Assembly (NCBI GenBank): GCA_030770535.1
Contig: JASVEC010000004.1
Location: forward strand, 496,001 to 560,000
Origin: Batkoa obscura
Lineage: Eukaryota; Entomophthoromycota; Entomophthoromycetes; Entomophthorales; Batkoaceae
Reading direction: 5' to 3'
DNA: 64,000 nucleotides
Shown here: positions 10,129-23,300 of the stretch, piece after piece
How the letters are laid out: each line of letters opens with the position of its first letter
Numbering within the stretch: the stretch's first letter is position 1
Made by a program: the position numbers and the translations under genes
Notes under the pieces: model-generated
Told to the model about the DNA's origin: nothing
The model's database searches: none
What the model saw: only the letters and a program-made list of their open reading frames with translations

Positions 10129-11619
10129 ATGCCACCTTACGAGTACCCAACAACGATAGAAGATTACGATGAGATAGAGCCCGAATTTGAAGAAAGAGGA
10201 GAAGAGTCGGCAGTACAATTAGGATTCATAGACGACAGCAATGAGAAGCGAGTTGAATATGGAGCGTTTTTAACCAAGTTAGGAGGGTTTCCAGTAAGTT
10301 TTATATAGTATTTTTGTACTGAATGAATTTAAAAATATGAAGGTTTGGCTTTGTCCCGACAAATCACCAAGTGCTGCAGATCTTAACTGCGGAGTATGCT
10401 CTAAACCTCTCTCTTTTTTGTTACAGATTTATACACCAGAAGATGACCCTCCAGAGGCTTATCATCGTGTACTTTACGTTTTTGTTTGTAAAGCTAATAA
10501 GTGTTTAAAAGCTAATAGGAAAACTAGGTATAGGATAAATTTATAATTGATTGTCTTTAATTTGGGTATATTAAATTTAATTTTGATAGTATTAAAGTTA
10601 TTAGAAGCCAACTTCCTAGAGAAAACAAGTATTATGTTTTGGATGAAGATAAAAGCAAGTATGTTGATGGAGAAGAAGACGAAGAATTCTATGAAGAAGA
10701 AGAGTTTTGGAAGTTGAAAGATAATGTAAAAGGTATATTGAAAACAATCGATTTTTAACAGAATTTATCTTAAACTAAATCTTTAGTGGAAAATCAATGT
10801 TGGGTATGCCATTTGCAGGGAGATAAAAGATGTTCGAAATGTCATTTAGCCCAATATTGTAGTAAAGAGCATCAGGTATGGGACTGGACCATTGGATCAC
10901 ATAAGCATAATTGCGATAAAATAACTAAGGAAAATATAGAAGAATATAAGCAAAAAATTAACAGAGTTGGGTTTCCAGAAAAATATATCGATTCAGAACC
11001 TGAAAAAAGTATAGAAGAAATGAAAAAAGAAACCATGAAAAAAGTGGAAAAGCTTATGGAAGAGGTTACAGTCAACAAAGCTCCTGAAGAAGGCGATAGT
11101 AAAGCACTTGTTGTACCTGGTGATGAAAAATATGAAAATACTAAAGTAGAAGTGGATGCTGCCTTTTTAGCGTTCCAAAGAAGGGTGGAGTTTGATCCTA
11201 CACAAGTGATAAGATATGTGCGTACATACAATAAAGATGAAGAAAGCCAAGATATTGAGCCCCTCTGGGTTGGAGAACAGGGTAAACCAAACCCCTCTGA
11301 TATCCTTCTTTGTCAAAAATGTTATTCTCCAAGGGTATTCGAACTACAGGTGATTTAAGTAGTATACTTAATTATATGTTTTGTTAATAGTTTTTAGATT
11401 ATGCCACAGTTATTAAATTATTTACCATTAGATAATTCTAGTTTTGATTCCATGGATTGGGGCTCTTATTTTATTTATTCTTGCCCAAATTCTTGCTGGC
11501 CTGCAGAAGAAGGTTCATTAGATTATTTATCTAATGAATATGTTTATGAAGTGGCTTTTCATCAGGATTTTTCAGAGGATGGTATTGGTGAAAATATTCG
11601 TAAAAACCATTTTGAATAA
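10129..11619 (+). CDS. TSR4: PDCD2/TSR4-family 40S ribosome assembly factor
   Basis: Five exons: 10129-10293, 10343-10527, 10590-10732, 10787-11349, 11398-11619, giving 425 residues. The N-terminal half has the family's GGFPVWL and a CxxC pair (GVCSKPLSFLLQIY); the middle has a MYND-type zinc finger starting ENQCWVC and running through CSKCHLAQYCSKEHQ to the HKHNC end; the C-terminal PDCD2_C domain has LCQKCYSPRVFELQIMPQ and LDWGSYFIYSC-like residues. In yeast Tsr4 is a dedicated chaperone for ribosomal protein Rps2; that role is transferred from the family. A Lys/Glu-rich spacer (about residues 215-285) separates the finger from the last domain. The first intron ends in AAG. Confidence 0.9.
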
Positions 11620-11783
11620 AAGTAAAAATAGATTATTTAATAAACTATCACAATTTTTATGTTGGATTATATCTCTATGATACAAACCATATATAAAGCA
11701 ATTTTAAAGGGTAAGCTATTTTCCAGTACGTATAAAATAATTGGTAAACCATAAAGTCAGATAATAACCATATTTTATATCCG

Positions 11784-11818
11784 AGAACCAAATTACCAAA
11801 TTACCAAATTACCAAATC
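11784..11818. repeat. Short ACCAAATT tandem repeat
   Basis: About four copies of the 8-base unit ACCAAATT downstream of TSR4. Simple sequence, no function assigned. Confidence 0.6.
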
Positions 11819-11875
11819 ATGTTTTAAAAGAATATTATATGTTCAGCTCAATTTTTATTATATAGCAATTAATTT

Positions 11876-12361
11876 TCATTCTTTCAACGCAATCTTCTCT
11901 TTAAGTTTATTGTTTTCAATTTCCAAATATTCTGTTACCAACTTGAGTAAATGCAACCTAGTTTCAGGAACTTTAGGTATTTTAATAGTATTTAAATCCA
12001 TGTCTTTATCTTTATCCTTAATTTCGTCATAGTTTATTCCGATAGCTTCAGATATCTTTTTACTATTTTCTTGGTGAGTAAGTTCTAAATCTATACTCTC
12101 GTTCAAATTCTTTATCTCATCTTCGATTTCTTTTAAATAACCCTTCTTGTTATCATACCTTTCAATAGCTTGATCAAGATTCTCATAGTTTGGTTCTTTA
12201 AGATTTTCTTCCTCAATTCTTCCTAATTGTGCTTCAATCTCACTAACCAACGTCTCATACTTTATCTCTAATTCCTTACTTTTGTCGTTTTCTTCTTTTA
12301 ATTTAGTTTCTATTTCCGTTAATTTCGATTTCAATGATAAGATATGTTTGTTGTTTTCCAT
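11876..12361 (-). CDS. Small coiled-coil protein, unknown
   Basis: 161 residues, no intron. Not recognised. Residues 5-105 are a highly charged heptad-like coiled coil rich in Lys, Glu, Leu and Ile (KSKLTEIETKLKEENDKSKE). A short Pro-containing break (IKIPKVPETR, about 126-135) precedes a second short helix (LHLLKLVTEYLEIENNKLKEK). The plan, a long helix, a hinge and a terminal helix, resembles small subunits of kinetochore, augmin or tethering complexes, but no specific match can be claimed. It is divergent from the EEP gene, about 290 bases away. Uninterrupted frame, start Met and coding-like composition support a real gene. Confidence 0.65.
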   Translation of the reverse strand: MENNKHILSLKSKLTEIETKLKEENDKSKELEIKYETLVSEIEAQLGRIEEENLKEPNYENLDQAIERYDNKKGYLKEIEDEIKNLNESIDLELTHQENSKKISEAIGINYDEIKDKDKDMDLNTIKIPKVPETRLHLLKLVTEYLEIENNKLKEKIALKE

Positions 12362-12648
12362 AACTATATCTATATATGTTACTTTATTAATTTAGTATCA
12401 TTAATATAGGCTTTGATTTATTACTGATTGTAGTGTATTTTAAAATACTCTTTTTAATCAGAATTGATTTATTAAGATGATAAATTCAACAAGAAATCAT
12501 AAATTTAGTATATTAGTATTCTGCAACAAATTTTAATGATTCAAAAATGCATAAATCTGGTTGACAAGCATTTGAAAGAAATCCAAACTTCAAAAATTAC
12601 TTTTTAATTTAAATTTTGCTTTTATTAGAATTAATACTATAGAACAAG

Positions 12649-13934
12649 ATGGATACTATGAAAGCAAAGCCAGGGGAAATATTAAGGTATGATTATAGAG
12701 TTAATAAAGATGAATTTAGTGGCATGAATAAAAACATAGGGTTTAAAGGATATGCTTTAAAAGTTATGCAATGGAATATTGAGCGGGGGTATAAATTAGA
12801 CCAGATAATTGAGGAGATTAAACAATTTGATCCAGATATAGCAATGATACAGGTAAATCCTACTTAAAAGTTACATAGTTAATTTATTTTGGAAGGAAGT
12901 AGATATTGGCTGTAAAAGAAGCTTAGAAATAGATCAGATGGAGTATATTTGTAAAGAACTAAATTGGCTCGGTGGTTTTGTTACAGAGTTTTTAGAACTG
13001 GAATCCGATGTTAGATGTAGTAGAGATCAGGTATTTAGTAGATTATTTTTTTATGAAGGTTTCTAAACTTTGATAAAAGGGAGGAGGAATTCACGGAAAC
13101 GCAATTTTTTCCAAGTTTGATATGATATTTGATAAAATAGAACATAAATATCAACCAGTGAATTGGGAAAGTGAAGGCAGTAGTTTAAAAGAGCCCAGAG
13201 TGGGGAAAAGGTACACTTTAGTAGCGGAAGTGATAACCCCATGCTCATCAGTATTATGCTATTCTGCTCACCTTGAAGTATTTTGTGGGTTATCCCATCG
13301 AGTTTTACAGTTTTCAGAAATACTAGAACATAGTCAAAAGAATTTAGATAAGTTTCCTTATCAATTGGTTTTTGGAGATATGAATACAATGGGACATTCT
13401 ATTGCAAGATTATCAAGTAAGTTTTGTAAGGATTCTTTTCGTTGGCGTTCAATTGGCCTTAGTGAATCCTTATGGTGGTATGAAAATATTATGTCATTTC
13501 ATATCAATGAAGGGCCTTTTAATTTAAAATTATTAAATAGTCATCCAGAATTAAATAACCATCCAAATGTATTAAAGAACGCTAGAAATCCTGGATTATT
13601 GGATCCTTGGCACCCAGATTTAGATATTACGCTTGATAATCCAGATTACTATGGCTTTTATAAAGCCAAATTAGATTGGACTTTTTTTCGTGGTTTCGGG
13701 ATATTATCTATGTTTAAATCCAATTTAAACTATCTTGCGTCAGACCATTTATCTTTAAATTTGATATTATACTTTAAAAATGATTTATCACAATTTGAAA
13801 ATTTAGCAAAATTTAAGAAAAAACATTCATTTTTTAGATTTCATCGATTTTTACCATCCGTTAATTTAATTTCTAGTATGGCAGTATCTTTTGCTGCGAT
13901 TGCTCTTTTGGGTATCAGATCTTATAGAAATTAA
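12649..13934 (+). CDS. EEP-fold (DNase I-like) phosphatase/nuclease with C-terminal membrane anchor
   Basis: Three exons: 12649-12852, 12896-13030, 13080-13934, giving 397 residues. Endonuclease/exonuclease/phosphatase fold signatures in order: VMQWNIERG (Asn), IQEVD (Glu, formed across the first splice junction), RDQGGGIHGNAIFSK (formed across the second), YSAHLEV, FGDMNT (Asp and Asn) and ASDHLSL (Asp-His). The metal and catalytic residues are thus complete. Near the C-terminus SSMAVSFAAIALLGI is a single membrane segment followed by RSYRN, so the protein is probably tail-anchored. The substrate is unknown; relatives include DNases, sphingomyelinases and phosphoinositide phosphatases. Both introns end in AAG. 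Confidence 0.85.
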
Positions 13935-14586
13935 TTTGTTTATTTAGTTCAAAGTTTTTTTATTTATAGTTGGTGCCGTATTTAGATTATATACTTTCTT
14001 TATTATTATTTTAATAGCATAATTATGTTTAATAAAGGTATATAGTATATTTTATCTACTAGCGATTTAATAATCGAATATAATTGATTAGTTCAATTGT
14101 TTGTTAACTTTAGTTTGAATTTGTTATACTTATACCATATAAAGTTTTTAAATTTTATAATTTTGAAGTTTAATATATCTATAGTCAAAACTTTCTGAAT
14201 GTTTTGACTTTTTTGATTAGAAATGTATGTGTACAGCATGCAAACTATATGAGATCGGAAAGCATGTTAGCTAGAATAAGAATCAAATCTAGAAGTACCA
14301 AGCCAAGGCGATTAAGACACCACCAAACACTGATAAAAAAACCCATTTAAAGAAATTCAAGTAATTACAAGCTATGATGTGTCAACTAAGAAATAAATTA
14401 TCAATGTTACTATAATTCCAAAGTTATGTAAAGAAACACTAGAACCTTAATAACAAAGCTAGTTTTTTTCTAATGTTAGCAAATGATTTGCAGTTTTTCC
14501 GTGACCTAGTACACCATGCCATTTACAATTAATCTTGTTTTAATAGCATTAATGTAAAATTACTACAGATGTGAATAAAGTATAAA
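13935..14586. other. Intergenic, no feature seen
   Basis: AT-rich 3' flanks of the EEP gene and of the decayed F-box gene. I see no repeat of the window's families and no gene. Confidence 0.4.
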
Positions 14587-16023
14587 TTAAAAAAAACAAA
14601 AAAAGATACTATTGGTCATAAGAACTGGAAAAAGTGATATAAGGGATCGATCCTTTTCAAAATAAGATACAGGATCGTTGCTAACCTCTTTATCTATAAA
14701 TCCACAGTATTTTATAAATTTAAAAGATCTCATGTTTCTAAAATACTTTAAAATATAATCAATAAAAATAGTAATAGAATCGGAACTAGAAGTGTCTTTA
14801 AATGCTACAATTATTGAAGTGTAGTTTCTTACTAGCTTTTGGTCTGGAAATGGTACATTGGTATCAAATTTATAATCTTCCAATTCAAGATTATATAAAT
14901 TAGGGCATGGCATATACAAAAAATTCAAAAATTCAGTTCCCAAAGTAGAACGTTCAATTTCTAATGTTATTATATTATTTCCTCTTTTTGATAATTTTTT
15001 TTAAAGGGTACTTGCTCGTTATAGCGTCCTGAAAATAATGACTCACTATTGTATCCTGTTAACTTTAAATATATAAGTGTAAGTAAATTAAATATAGAGT
15101 ATAAAAGCCTGTATACATGCTTACCACAAACTTCTAAACTCAATCGATTTAGTTTTGGAAATATTTCATTGTTCATTTTTATTTTTTGTATCAGTGTCAT
15201 CTAAGTTTAATTTTTTTAAGTTCGATCCCCCACTGAATATAAATGCATCTCCCTGTAGATAGTCAAATGATTCAAAATTTGAATAATTGCTTAAATTTAT
15301 ATATACTTCTTTTGCATCTATTATATCCGGTTTTTCAATGAGTAATCTGGTTAGTTATTGAAATTTCTTGTTTAAAAAGTAACTAAACTCCCTTGATTGA
15401 AGCTTAATGCAATCTAATTTAAGTATCTTTAAGTTACTGAACTTATTTAACAATTCTTCAAAATAGGTAACTCCCCCAGAATAGCAATCTTTAATTGCTA
15501 TTGAAGTTAAAGTTGATGGTAAAATTGGTAATACTGAACCTGCAAATTCATTGTTTTGACAATGAATTTCTAAATACTCTAAACGTTGAACAACTTTTTC
15601 AATAGGGACTTCATATATATTTATAAACTCTTCAGCTACACAATCACCAATATAACCTGTATAATAAAGGTCTACTAATGGAACGTCCGTAAAATATCCC
15701 AGATACCTAAAGTAGCTATCCAAAGATAAATGTCCCTTTGAAATATTTTAATAATTTACTGGACGAACCGGGAGACGAGGGAAGGTTTCAGCATCTAAAT
15801 AGCTAATAAAATAACCATACTTTCTAAAGGCACTTCTCATTTCATCTTCATGTTTGTAATCCTTTTTAGTTATTTTGACGCCTTCCCATAATAAAGATGT
15901 GAATAGTTTATTACATCCTTTACAGCACACAAGTAAATTGATCTTATCTTCCTTTGAAAGGTAAGATAGTATGTCTTTGATTATTGACTTTTCAAGGTTC
16001 CAAAAGTTAAACGAGCTATTCAT
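14587..16023 (-). pseudogene. Decayed F-box/LRR protein gene (copy A)
   Basis: Starts at the ATG at 16021-16023 with an F-box-like segment (EKSIIKDILSYLSKEDKINL...CCKGCNKLF), followed by leucine-rich repeat-like units (LPSTLTSIAI, FSNLKILKL, PNLYNLELEDYKF). F-box proteins recruit substrates to SCF ubiquitin ligases. I see one in-frame stop (15748-15750), a frameshift near 15185 (between DTKNKN and NNEIFP) and another in the A-run near 15000. Downstream the frame matches copy B at 32.1 kb throughout, so these are lesions rather than introns. TAA at 15355-15357 is a further in-frame stop. The paralogue at 32135-33562 is broken too. Confidence 0.7.
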
Positions 16024-19000
16024 TATAATTCCAGCTTAATTTATAAGAATCAAAAAGTAAATATTGCCTTCTAATAAACACATCTGACTTTATTTAGCCA
16101 CTTGTCAAATTCGGGCTTTTACCTCAATTAATGTAAGTATTCACACTTGATAGGAAAGATGTATCCTATTTTAAACCATTAGTATAAAAAAATATATCAA
16201 AGGATAGTAATTCTAAAAATCAAATATTTTATTGATACTTGCTATAATAATAGAAATTCCCAATAAGCCCATGGATACATAAAACATTTCTATATTTAAC
16301 AACACAGAGTTATTAAATAAGATTTAAATTAGCTCATATAGCTGGAGTCTTTAATAAATATTTTTACTAATTAATTTAATGAAATATGGTGATATGATAG
16401 TGAGAAGTAATTATAAAGTATTTAATATCAATTACATATCAATAGCTGTAAAAAATTAATAAAAAAATATAATATTTTCGAGTTATATCTGTAGTATAAA
16501 TTAGCAATAAATTGAATAATAAATCAATAGTCTTTAATAGTCTTTAATACCAATCAAAGAGTAATTTTTCTAAGACAATACTTTTTAAAATATGTTTGAT
16601 GATAAATAATACGAGATGTTTATTCCATACTTGAGATTAAAATATACAAATAAAAGTAAAGGAGAGAATTGTCAATGTAATATAATCAAAATGGTCGTTC
16701 AATTCGGTTTGAATAACCCTTAATCTTTTCATCATAGAGATGTTTAATTTATATCTATAAGCAGGACATAATCTTAATATTTTATATTACGTTGAAGAAA
16801 TTTTGTAAGACATATCTTATATATTGTTGATACATGGCTTCCTCAGAAGTAAGAGCAAATCAATCTTGGATTTTAATTTTAATGATTATGTTATTTAGTT
16901 GCGGTATCGGTAGAAATATTAAATTGAGTATTTGATTAAAAAAAATGTATATATCACGATCGCGTTTGATATATTAGAGTGCGGAGGAACTAAAATAGAC
17001 GATAAACTAGAAAATTGTCCCTTTAAGATGGTTTTTGGATATATTCATTTTGTTCTTACTAAACATTTGAAGCAAAGCAATCTGTTACCATTGGCCATGA
17101 TTGGGATAGTTTTCTGGGGTCAGAGTTTTCCTGTTGTCGCCTTTAGAATATAATAGGATACACTGGTATTAGTTTACCGTATTGTCCCTTTATTGGTGGG
17201 TTAAGGCTGAAGCGAAGGATGGTAGAAAATCCCCCTAATTACTATCAAATATATTGATGATAATATATTTTTTGCTATTATATCATAAATTACATTAACT
17301 TTTTTATACTTCCCAATTATCTATATAATTAATATAAAGCACAAAGGACCTAAGTTGTGACTAATTAGGCCATACAAATAAATTGACTGGTATTAATGAC
17401 AAGCAAGAACCATATTTTACTATTAAACTGAAGTTTTTAGAAGTAAAGTTAATAATTTAATGGGGATGTATTTTTTTGTTTAAGAATTTTACTAGTAATC
17501 TTTCCACTCAAATAACGCTTAAAAATAGAAAAAGTAATGAAACCGGAAAACATCCCCAAATATAAATGCTTTGTAACTTTTATTTAGGCAAAAAAAACTA
17601 CTAGAATGTTAGTTAAGATTATGGTACTGAAGTCAATTAGTAATTGGTTCCTACAAAAAGGATTTCACCAAATTTAATGATACTAAATCTGTTTATTATC
17701 TTTATAATAGTAATTGATTTTTTAAAAAGTTTACTGCTTTAGTTATTAACGATGCCATCTGGATCACCCACCGGACTTTAAGCAAATTACAATAAAAACT
17801 ATCGCTTCTCCTTCTATATAAGCAATAGTACTAGGATCAAAGGAAGTCTTTTGAAAGGAGTTACTTTACATTCAACATTCCACCAAACCTCACCAAAAAG
17901 TATATGAAAACTTCTAGGATTAAATTAATAGAAAGTGATAACCTTCACTAGCCCTAGGTTCCCTACCCGACATTTCTTACTCTTCCACTGTCTTAGGTAA
18001 ACTAAACTTTCTGAATAGATGAATAATTTTAAAAATAATTCATACCTAGTAGCTTTCATAAGCTTTAAAATTGATAATGTCTTATTTTAAAATATTTATT
18101 TCTTCTAATTTATATTTTCAATATTTTTTTATACATTTTTATTCATTTATTATTAAGTAAATATACGACAGAATGTGTTTATAATTCAAACAATATAACT
18201 ATTCCGATTTTTATCTATAAAAGACTCAAATAGAGATTAACCTTACAAAAGTGAATTCTATTTTTAAAAATTATTAAGATTACTTCAAAACAATAATTTT
18301 ATGAAAAAGATTGATAAAATTTCTAATATTATTTAACTATCAGTTATAGCAACAAAGCTGTTGAGTAAACTTGATAAATTTTGAAGTTTAAAACATTTTT
18401 TATCTATCTAGTAAGCTTACACTAGGTGGGAAATGGGAGAAATTGTTGCTATTTGGTAATTTAATTATCTCTCAAAAGACTTCTATCTACTGTTATCAAT
18501 TATAGATTGAAGTATCCCCTTTTTCAAATTTTCTTTTAATGAAACTCTCAAACTGAAATTTAAAAAAAACTTTTAAACATTTTTCTTAATTTCATCCAAT
18601 TTCTACATAGAATCAAAGTAAATCAAATTTATTATTTAATTTGTAGTTTTATATACTATACTTAAAAAATATTACTATCAAATTCTTAAGTTCAATAAAT
18701 TTTTAATATAGTATACAAAACTAACAAATATTTTCTTTTATTCTCATTTTCTTTTAAGGTTAATTCGTTTATTCATTTAGCAAAACTTTCTATGACATAA
18801 TAAAAATATAAAACAATGCCATCGCATCAGCTGATTTAATAAATGTTATCGCAATAACTGAACAGCATTTGGAGAAAGTTTGGGGCTAAATGACATAATA
18901 CACACCTATTAAATATTAATAAAGTTTAACAAATAATACTATACACTCAAAAGATAAAAATAATAAAGCAACTTTATTTTAAGTATTGAAACCAAATATA

Positions 19001-19105
19001 TTAAAAGAGTAATTTTAAAGAGTAAATAAAAAAATAGTACCTAGCCTTGATGCTATATCTACAAGGTACCATTACAAGTCAATTTAGAATAAGCTAAATA
19101 TTAAA
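16024..19105. other. 3-kb gene-poor stretch with one MITE
   Basis: Contains the MITE at 17461-17558 and a possible gene relic around 16834-17153. That relic starts MASSEVRANQSWILILMIML with a hydrophobic segment, then meets stops; a second open piece, 16932-17153, has ECGGTKIDDKLENCPF. Neither is recognisable. The region 17750-18000 is less AT-rich but contains no coherent frame. Confidence 0.4.
17461..17558 (-). repeat. MITE (family M), reverse orientation
   Basis: TGGGGATGTATTTTTTTG... to ...GAAAACATCCCCA, with the core ACTCAAATAACGC. Flanked by AA on both sides rather than TA. Confidence 0.75.
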
Positions 19106-20275
19106 TTAATTGCTAGATTCAGCGGCTTTTGATTCTTGCTTGACAATGAAGGATGTAAGGTAGATACGAGCATTATCAATTATTGGAATGGATTCTGTAG
19201 CAATAGCAAGTGCGTTATTGGCTTTTTGGAGAGTGGTTTGATCATCTCTTTGAAGTTCTTGAGTAACTTTGGTTGCACGCTCTTTAAGAGTGTTAAAGGC
19301 AGGTTCAAGTTGAGCCACTACGGTCTCAGGTAATTTATTTGAGTTGTCATTAATATATTTATAAACAGAGTCTATTTCAGTCTTTAAACGTTGGGTAAGG
19401 TTAGATTGGGCTTGGTAGATTATTTCACCACTGGATTCTTTGATAGATCCAATGTTATCTTTAGCTTTTGTGATAAGGGTGGTTAATCCTTCGCTTATAG
19501 AGGCAATTTCATCTGAAGCGCGTTGAATGTAAGCATTTGATTCACGCATTTGAAGGATGGATCCTCCAGTAGTTACTGAAGAAATGTTATCAATTTGAGA
19601 ACGAACAACCTTGACAACACGACGTTGAGCATCTACACCAACATGGCGAAGTCTAGCGATCCCGGCATCTTTGGATGATTCTTCCTTCTCTTCGGTTGAT
19701 ACTGGAAGGAAACGATCAAGAACAGCTTCAGCACTGTTAGCAACGGTAACAAGAGTTGAGTCAATGGCAGCGGTTGGAGTAGCTACAATTTGTGAGATAG
19801 CTTGCTTAGAAGTTTCATAAACCTCGGAAGAGGATTGATGGAATACTACTGGGAATTGATCCTCTAAGTAATCTAAAGACTTGGAAGCAAGTTGATCAGC
19901 AGCATTGACTTGGTTAGGGAAACGGCTTTCGACGATTTCAGTAGCAGATGTGAAGGCAGTTTCGGCAGTGTTATAAGCATATTTAATAAATCTATTATAA
20001 GTTTTAGTATCATCTTTTACAAAACCTTTGATCAAATTGAGTCCTTCAACAACCATTGGGATAGAATTGATACGATCTAATAATTTAGCTTCAGCTTCAG
20101 AATCTTTAGAAGATTCACTGTTTGGAGAATTAAGGGAAGGGAATTCTTTTTCATTAAATTCAGGAATTTCTTGAGTTTCGGTTGGGGTTTGGATTGGGGA
20201 TTCTGGGGCGGAAGCAACAACAACCTTTTGGTTAGGTTGAGGTTCAACTTGGGATTCTGCTTGAGTTGCCATCAT
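19106..20275 (-). CDS. Perilipin-family lipid-droplet protein
   Basis: 389 residues, no intron. After an acidic/Pro/Gln-rich N-terminus (1-60) comes the fungal perilipin (Mpl1/Cap20-like) signature KLLDRINSIPMVVEGLNLI. This is followed by long amphipathic helices with recurring A/S/T-rich 11-mer-like repeats and YNTAETAFTSATEIVESRFP and LASKSLDYLEDQFPVVF, typical of the PAT domain. Fungal perilipins coat lipid droplets and control lipolysis. Two adjacent Met codons allow a start at 20275 or 20272. A TATATAAACG box lies about 90 bases upstream. Composition (low K/N for this genome, more G+C) suggests a highly expressed gene. Confidence 0.82.
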   Translation of the reverse strand: MMATQAESQVEPQPNQKVVVASAPESPIQTPTETQEIPEFNEKEFPSLNSPNSESSKDSEAEAKLLDRINSIPMVVEGLNLIKGFVKDDTKTYNRFIKYAYNTAETAFTSATEIVESRFPNQVNAADQLASKSLDYLEDQFPVVFHQSSSEVYETSKQAISQIVATPTAAIDSTLVTVANSAEAVLDRFLPVSTEEKEESSKDAGIARLRHVGVDAQRRVVKVVRSQIDNISSVTTGGSILQMRESNAYIQRASDEIASISEGLTTLITKAKDNIGSIKESSGEIIYQAQSNLTQRLKTEIDSVYKYINDNSNKLPETVVAQLEPAFNTLKERATKVTQELQRDDQTTLQKANNALAIATESIPIIDNARIYLTSFIVKQESKAAESSN

Positions 20276-20364
20276 TTTGTATAAAATTAAAACTTTGGTA
20301 AAATTGGTGCTTTTGGCTCGAGATAGCTCTTATTAATAAAAGAAGGAAAAAATAGAATTCCAGC

Positions 20365-20374
20365 GTTTATATAC
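20365..20374 (-). promoter_or_regulatory. TATA box of the perilipin gene, with an AGGGG element
   Basis: GTATATAAAC on the minus strand about 90 bases before the start codon. AGGGG (complement of 20382-20386) just upstream is the form of a fungal stress-response element; whether it is used is unknown. Confidence 0.5.
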
Positions 20375-20389
20375 TTTTTTGCCCCTTAA

Positions 20390-23300
20390 TCCCTACAAAT
20401 CTTTATTTGAACACTATGCAATAGCTGCCTCATAATTTGAGCAAATTTATGATCCAAAATTACAGCATGTGACATTTAGTTGATCCAAACATTGTTTTTA
20501 AACATTACCATCATTATTCGCTCAATCTAAAAAGCTTAGCCAATAATAAATGAAAAATAACGTAGTTTCTTAAACATGATCTCATTTCAATGAAAAGGAA
20601 CAGAGTTTAACCAATCAAATAAGTAAAATTTAAATTAATAGATTTGAATTAAGCTATTGCTAATTTTAGCATATGATTAACTAAATTTAAAATTTATGTA
20701 AGAAATTTAAGAATGAGTGATAATAAAAGACAAAAAAGTACATCTTGTAAGTAATTGAATCGGTTCTTTACTATATAAAATGAAATTAACCTTAATATTT
20801 ATTATAATGATAATATAGAATGTTTAATTAACAAGTTTCGAACTTGTATTATTATAATAATGATTTTAAAATTTAAGATTTACACAAATCAACTATCAAC
20901 ATTGAATGTTGATTTGGGCCAAGTTCGAAGCTATGATATTAAGCTCCATATTGAACTGGTTTGGGGATTAAAAGATAAGAAAAATAAAAAATGGCATGAA
21001 TGTAGTAATAAAAGGAGTCACCAAGATTAATTTAATTTTTAATGTTTAATTATCACATGGAATTGAATAGTCAATGATAAGAAGTTACGATTATTAGGAA
21101 TATTACTGAATTTATTAGAAGCCAAAATCATCCCTTAAAAAGTGGATAATTTGAGGAATAATAGTTTACTCCCTTAAATTTGATGTAACGATGCATTTAA
21201 TTATAGCCAATCAATTACAATATAATCAAATGAAATTAACAATTAAGGTGTAAGTATAAAGCCAATTATAACTCCATGTGAAATCGAATTCAACTATAAA
21301 ATGTAACAGTAAAGATATTTAATTATATTATAATGAATATGATACGAATCAACGGAAACATTCAGCATAATGTTACACATTTCAATTAATTTAATGTATT
21401 TTGAAAAAATAAAGCGTAAGTAAAATCCATTTATTTATATACCTTTCTGATCCGAATGATACGTTAAGGGATTATATTATCTCTCCCTTTTTTTATTCTT
21501 TCTCCCCTATTTCTATCTTTGTTAGCTATTAGTGGTTAATATTCCACCTATTGATAATGACTTTATATATAAATAGAAATTTTGTTAAGCTAATTAAATG
21601 AAGTAGTGGATGAGATAGTCCTATCAAGATCAACTTTAGATATACAATTTATTTGAAAATTAAAGCTAATTTTACACCTTAATCATTAATTATTATACAA
21701 TTAAATTCTGACTTTTAAAAAGAATATTATTAAATTTCCTTTTTTTTTGTATATTTATATACGTATTTAACTTTGCTATATTGAAATGATACAAAGATAT
21801 CTAATATCAATATTTATATGGTTGACAATATAATAAAACTATTTAGACTTATTTTTATTTTGTTATAAAAATAATTAAGGATATAATAAAGGTTCACTTT
21901 TAACCCTTCTTAAAATAAATAATTTATAGAAATATAATATATTAATTATCTATTTTTAGCTAAATGGAGATAAATAAAAAAGAAAGAAATATCATTCATG
22001 AACTGTAGTAAAAAAATAAACTAGTTGTTTAATTCCTTTTTGTTATATAAAGAACCCATTATTAGTCCTTTAATTCAATATACATTTTCTAAATAATAAT
22101 AACATTGATAACCGAAAATTTTAGTCTATAAAGTTTTATTAGTTTTTGTCTTTGAACCTTAACTTTTTACTCTAGCTTCTATTTAGATAATTGGAATTTA
22201 TTTCAATACATTACAATGCCTATGTAATTTTTGTGTAAAAGACATCTATAAATAACTTGATATTAATTAAGCATATTAAATATGCTAAAATTATGTATTT
22301 ATTATATAAATGTTATGAGATAAGTGTGGGAATGTCTTATTAGTTTCATATGGGAGGGATATCTTTTCGATTTCATTATTTATCCTTTTTTTATGCAATA
22401 TAAACTTAAAAAAATAGATATTGAATAGTAAAAACAAGGTTATCCCATGTTAAAACTAAACAAATACTTAATAAAAATAACTGAGCACTAGTTTAAACTC
22501 TATCACATTTTAATTCTAAGTTTACTTAGAGTATTATCATTTGATATTGCGTAAAAATCTATACTACATTCGTTTATACATTTAAATTAAAGATTTAGTT
22601 AAATTTTATAGAAACTAACTGTGTTTAAAAATGTATTTAAAATAGTTTTATTAATAAGTAGTTGATAAATTTTGAATTTTAGATAAAATCACTAGAATAA
22701 ATCTAGCCATATATTTTAAATTTACTATTCGATAATTTAATACTTGATGCTTATAATATTACGATTAAAGTTTCTAATATTAATACAAGGTAATTCATAT
22801 TAGTTTGATAAATTTATAATAATTATCGAGATCAAACTACTATTAGTGATAATTAATTTAAAATCACTATTAGGAACAAAGTATTATAAGTGATAAATAA
22901 TTTAAAATTATCAAAGTCAAATAGATAAGTTTTTACGAATTTCAACTTTCAAGACTAAAATATAACATAAATGCAAGATTATTTATATTATTTTATTCAT
23001 TATAAAATAAGCATTAAGATCAATTTATTATAATGATAAAAAAATCAAGCTAATTATTATCAATTATACTAAAAATCATATAATTAATTGAAACAAAATA
23101 AACAATAATAAAATTGATTCCCTAATAAAAAGATCACAATGATAGATTTTTATTTTATTTTAAAAATTGCAATTCTTTTTTATTTATTTTAATATTAAAT
23201 TTTATTTTTTGTATATTAATTAATTTCATTAATAATATATATATATGATTAATAACTTTTTATTATAATTAGATTTATCAAAAATTATTAGCATTAAGTC

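Noticed and set aside
13063-13389. Minus-strand 108-residue frame in the EEP gene
   Set aside because: Antisense shadow; the plus-strand frame carries all catalytic motifs.
19136-20080. Plus-strand frames inside the perilipin gene
   Set aside because: Shadows of the minus-strand coding sequence.
20826-20935. TTCGAA-containing short inverted words resembling a tRNA T-arm
   Set aside because: No acceptor, D or anticodon stems can be formed around them. I found no convincing tRNA in the window.
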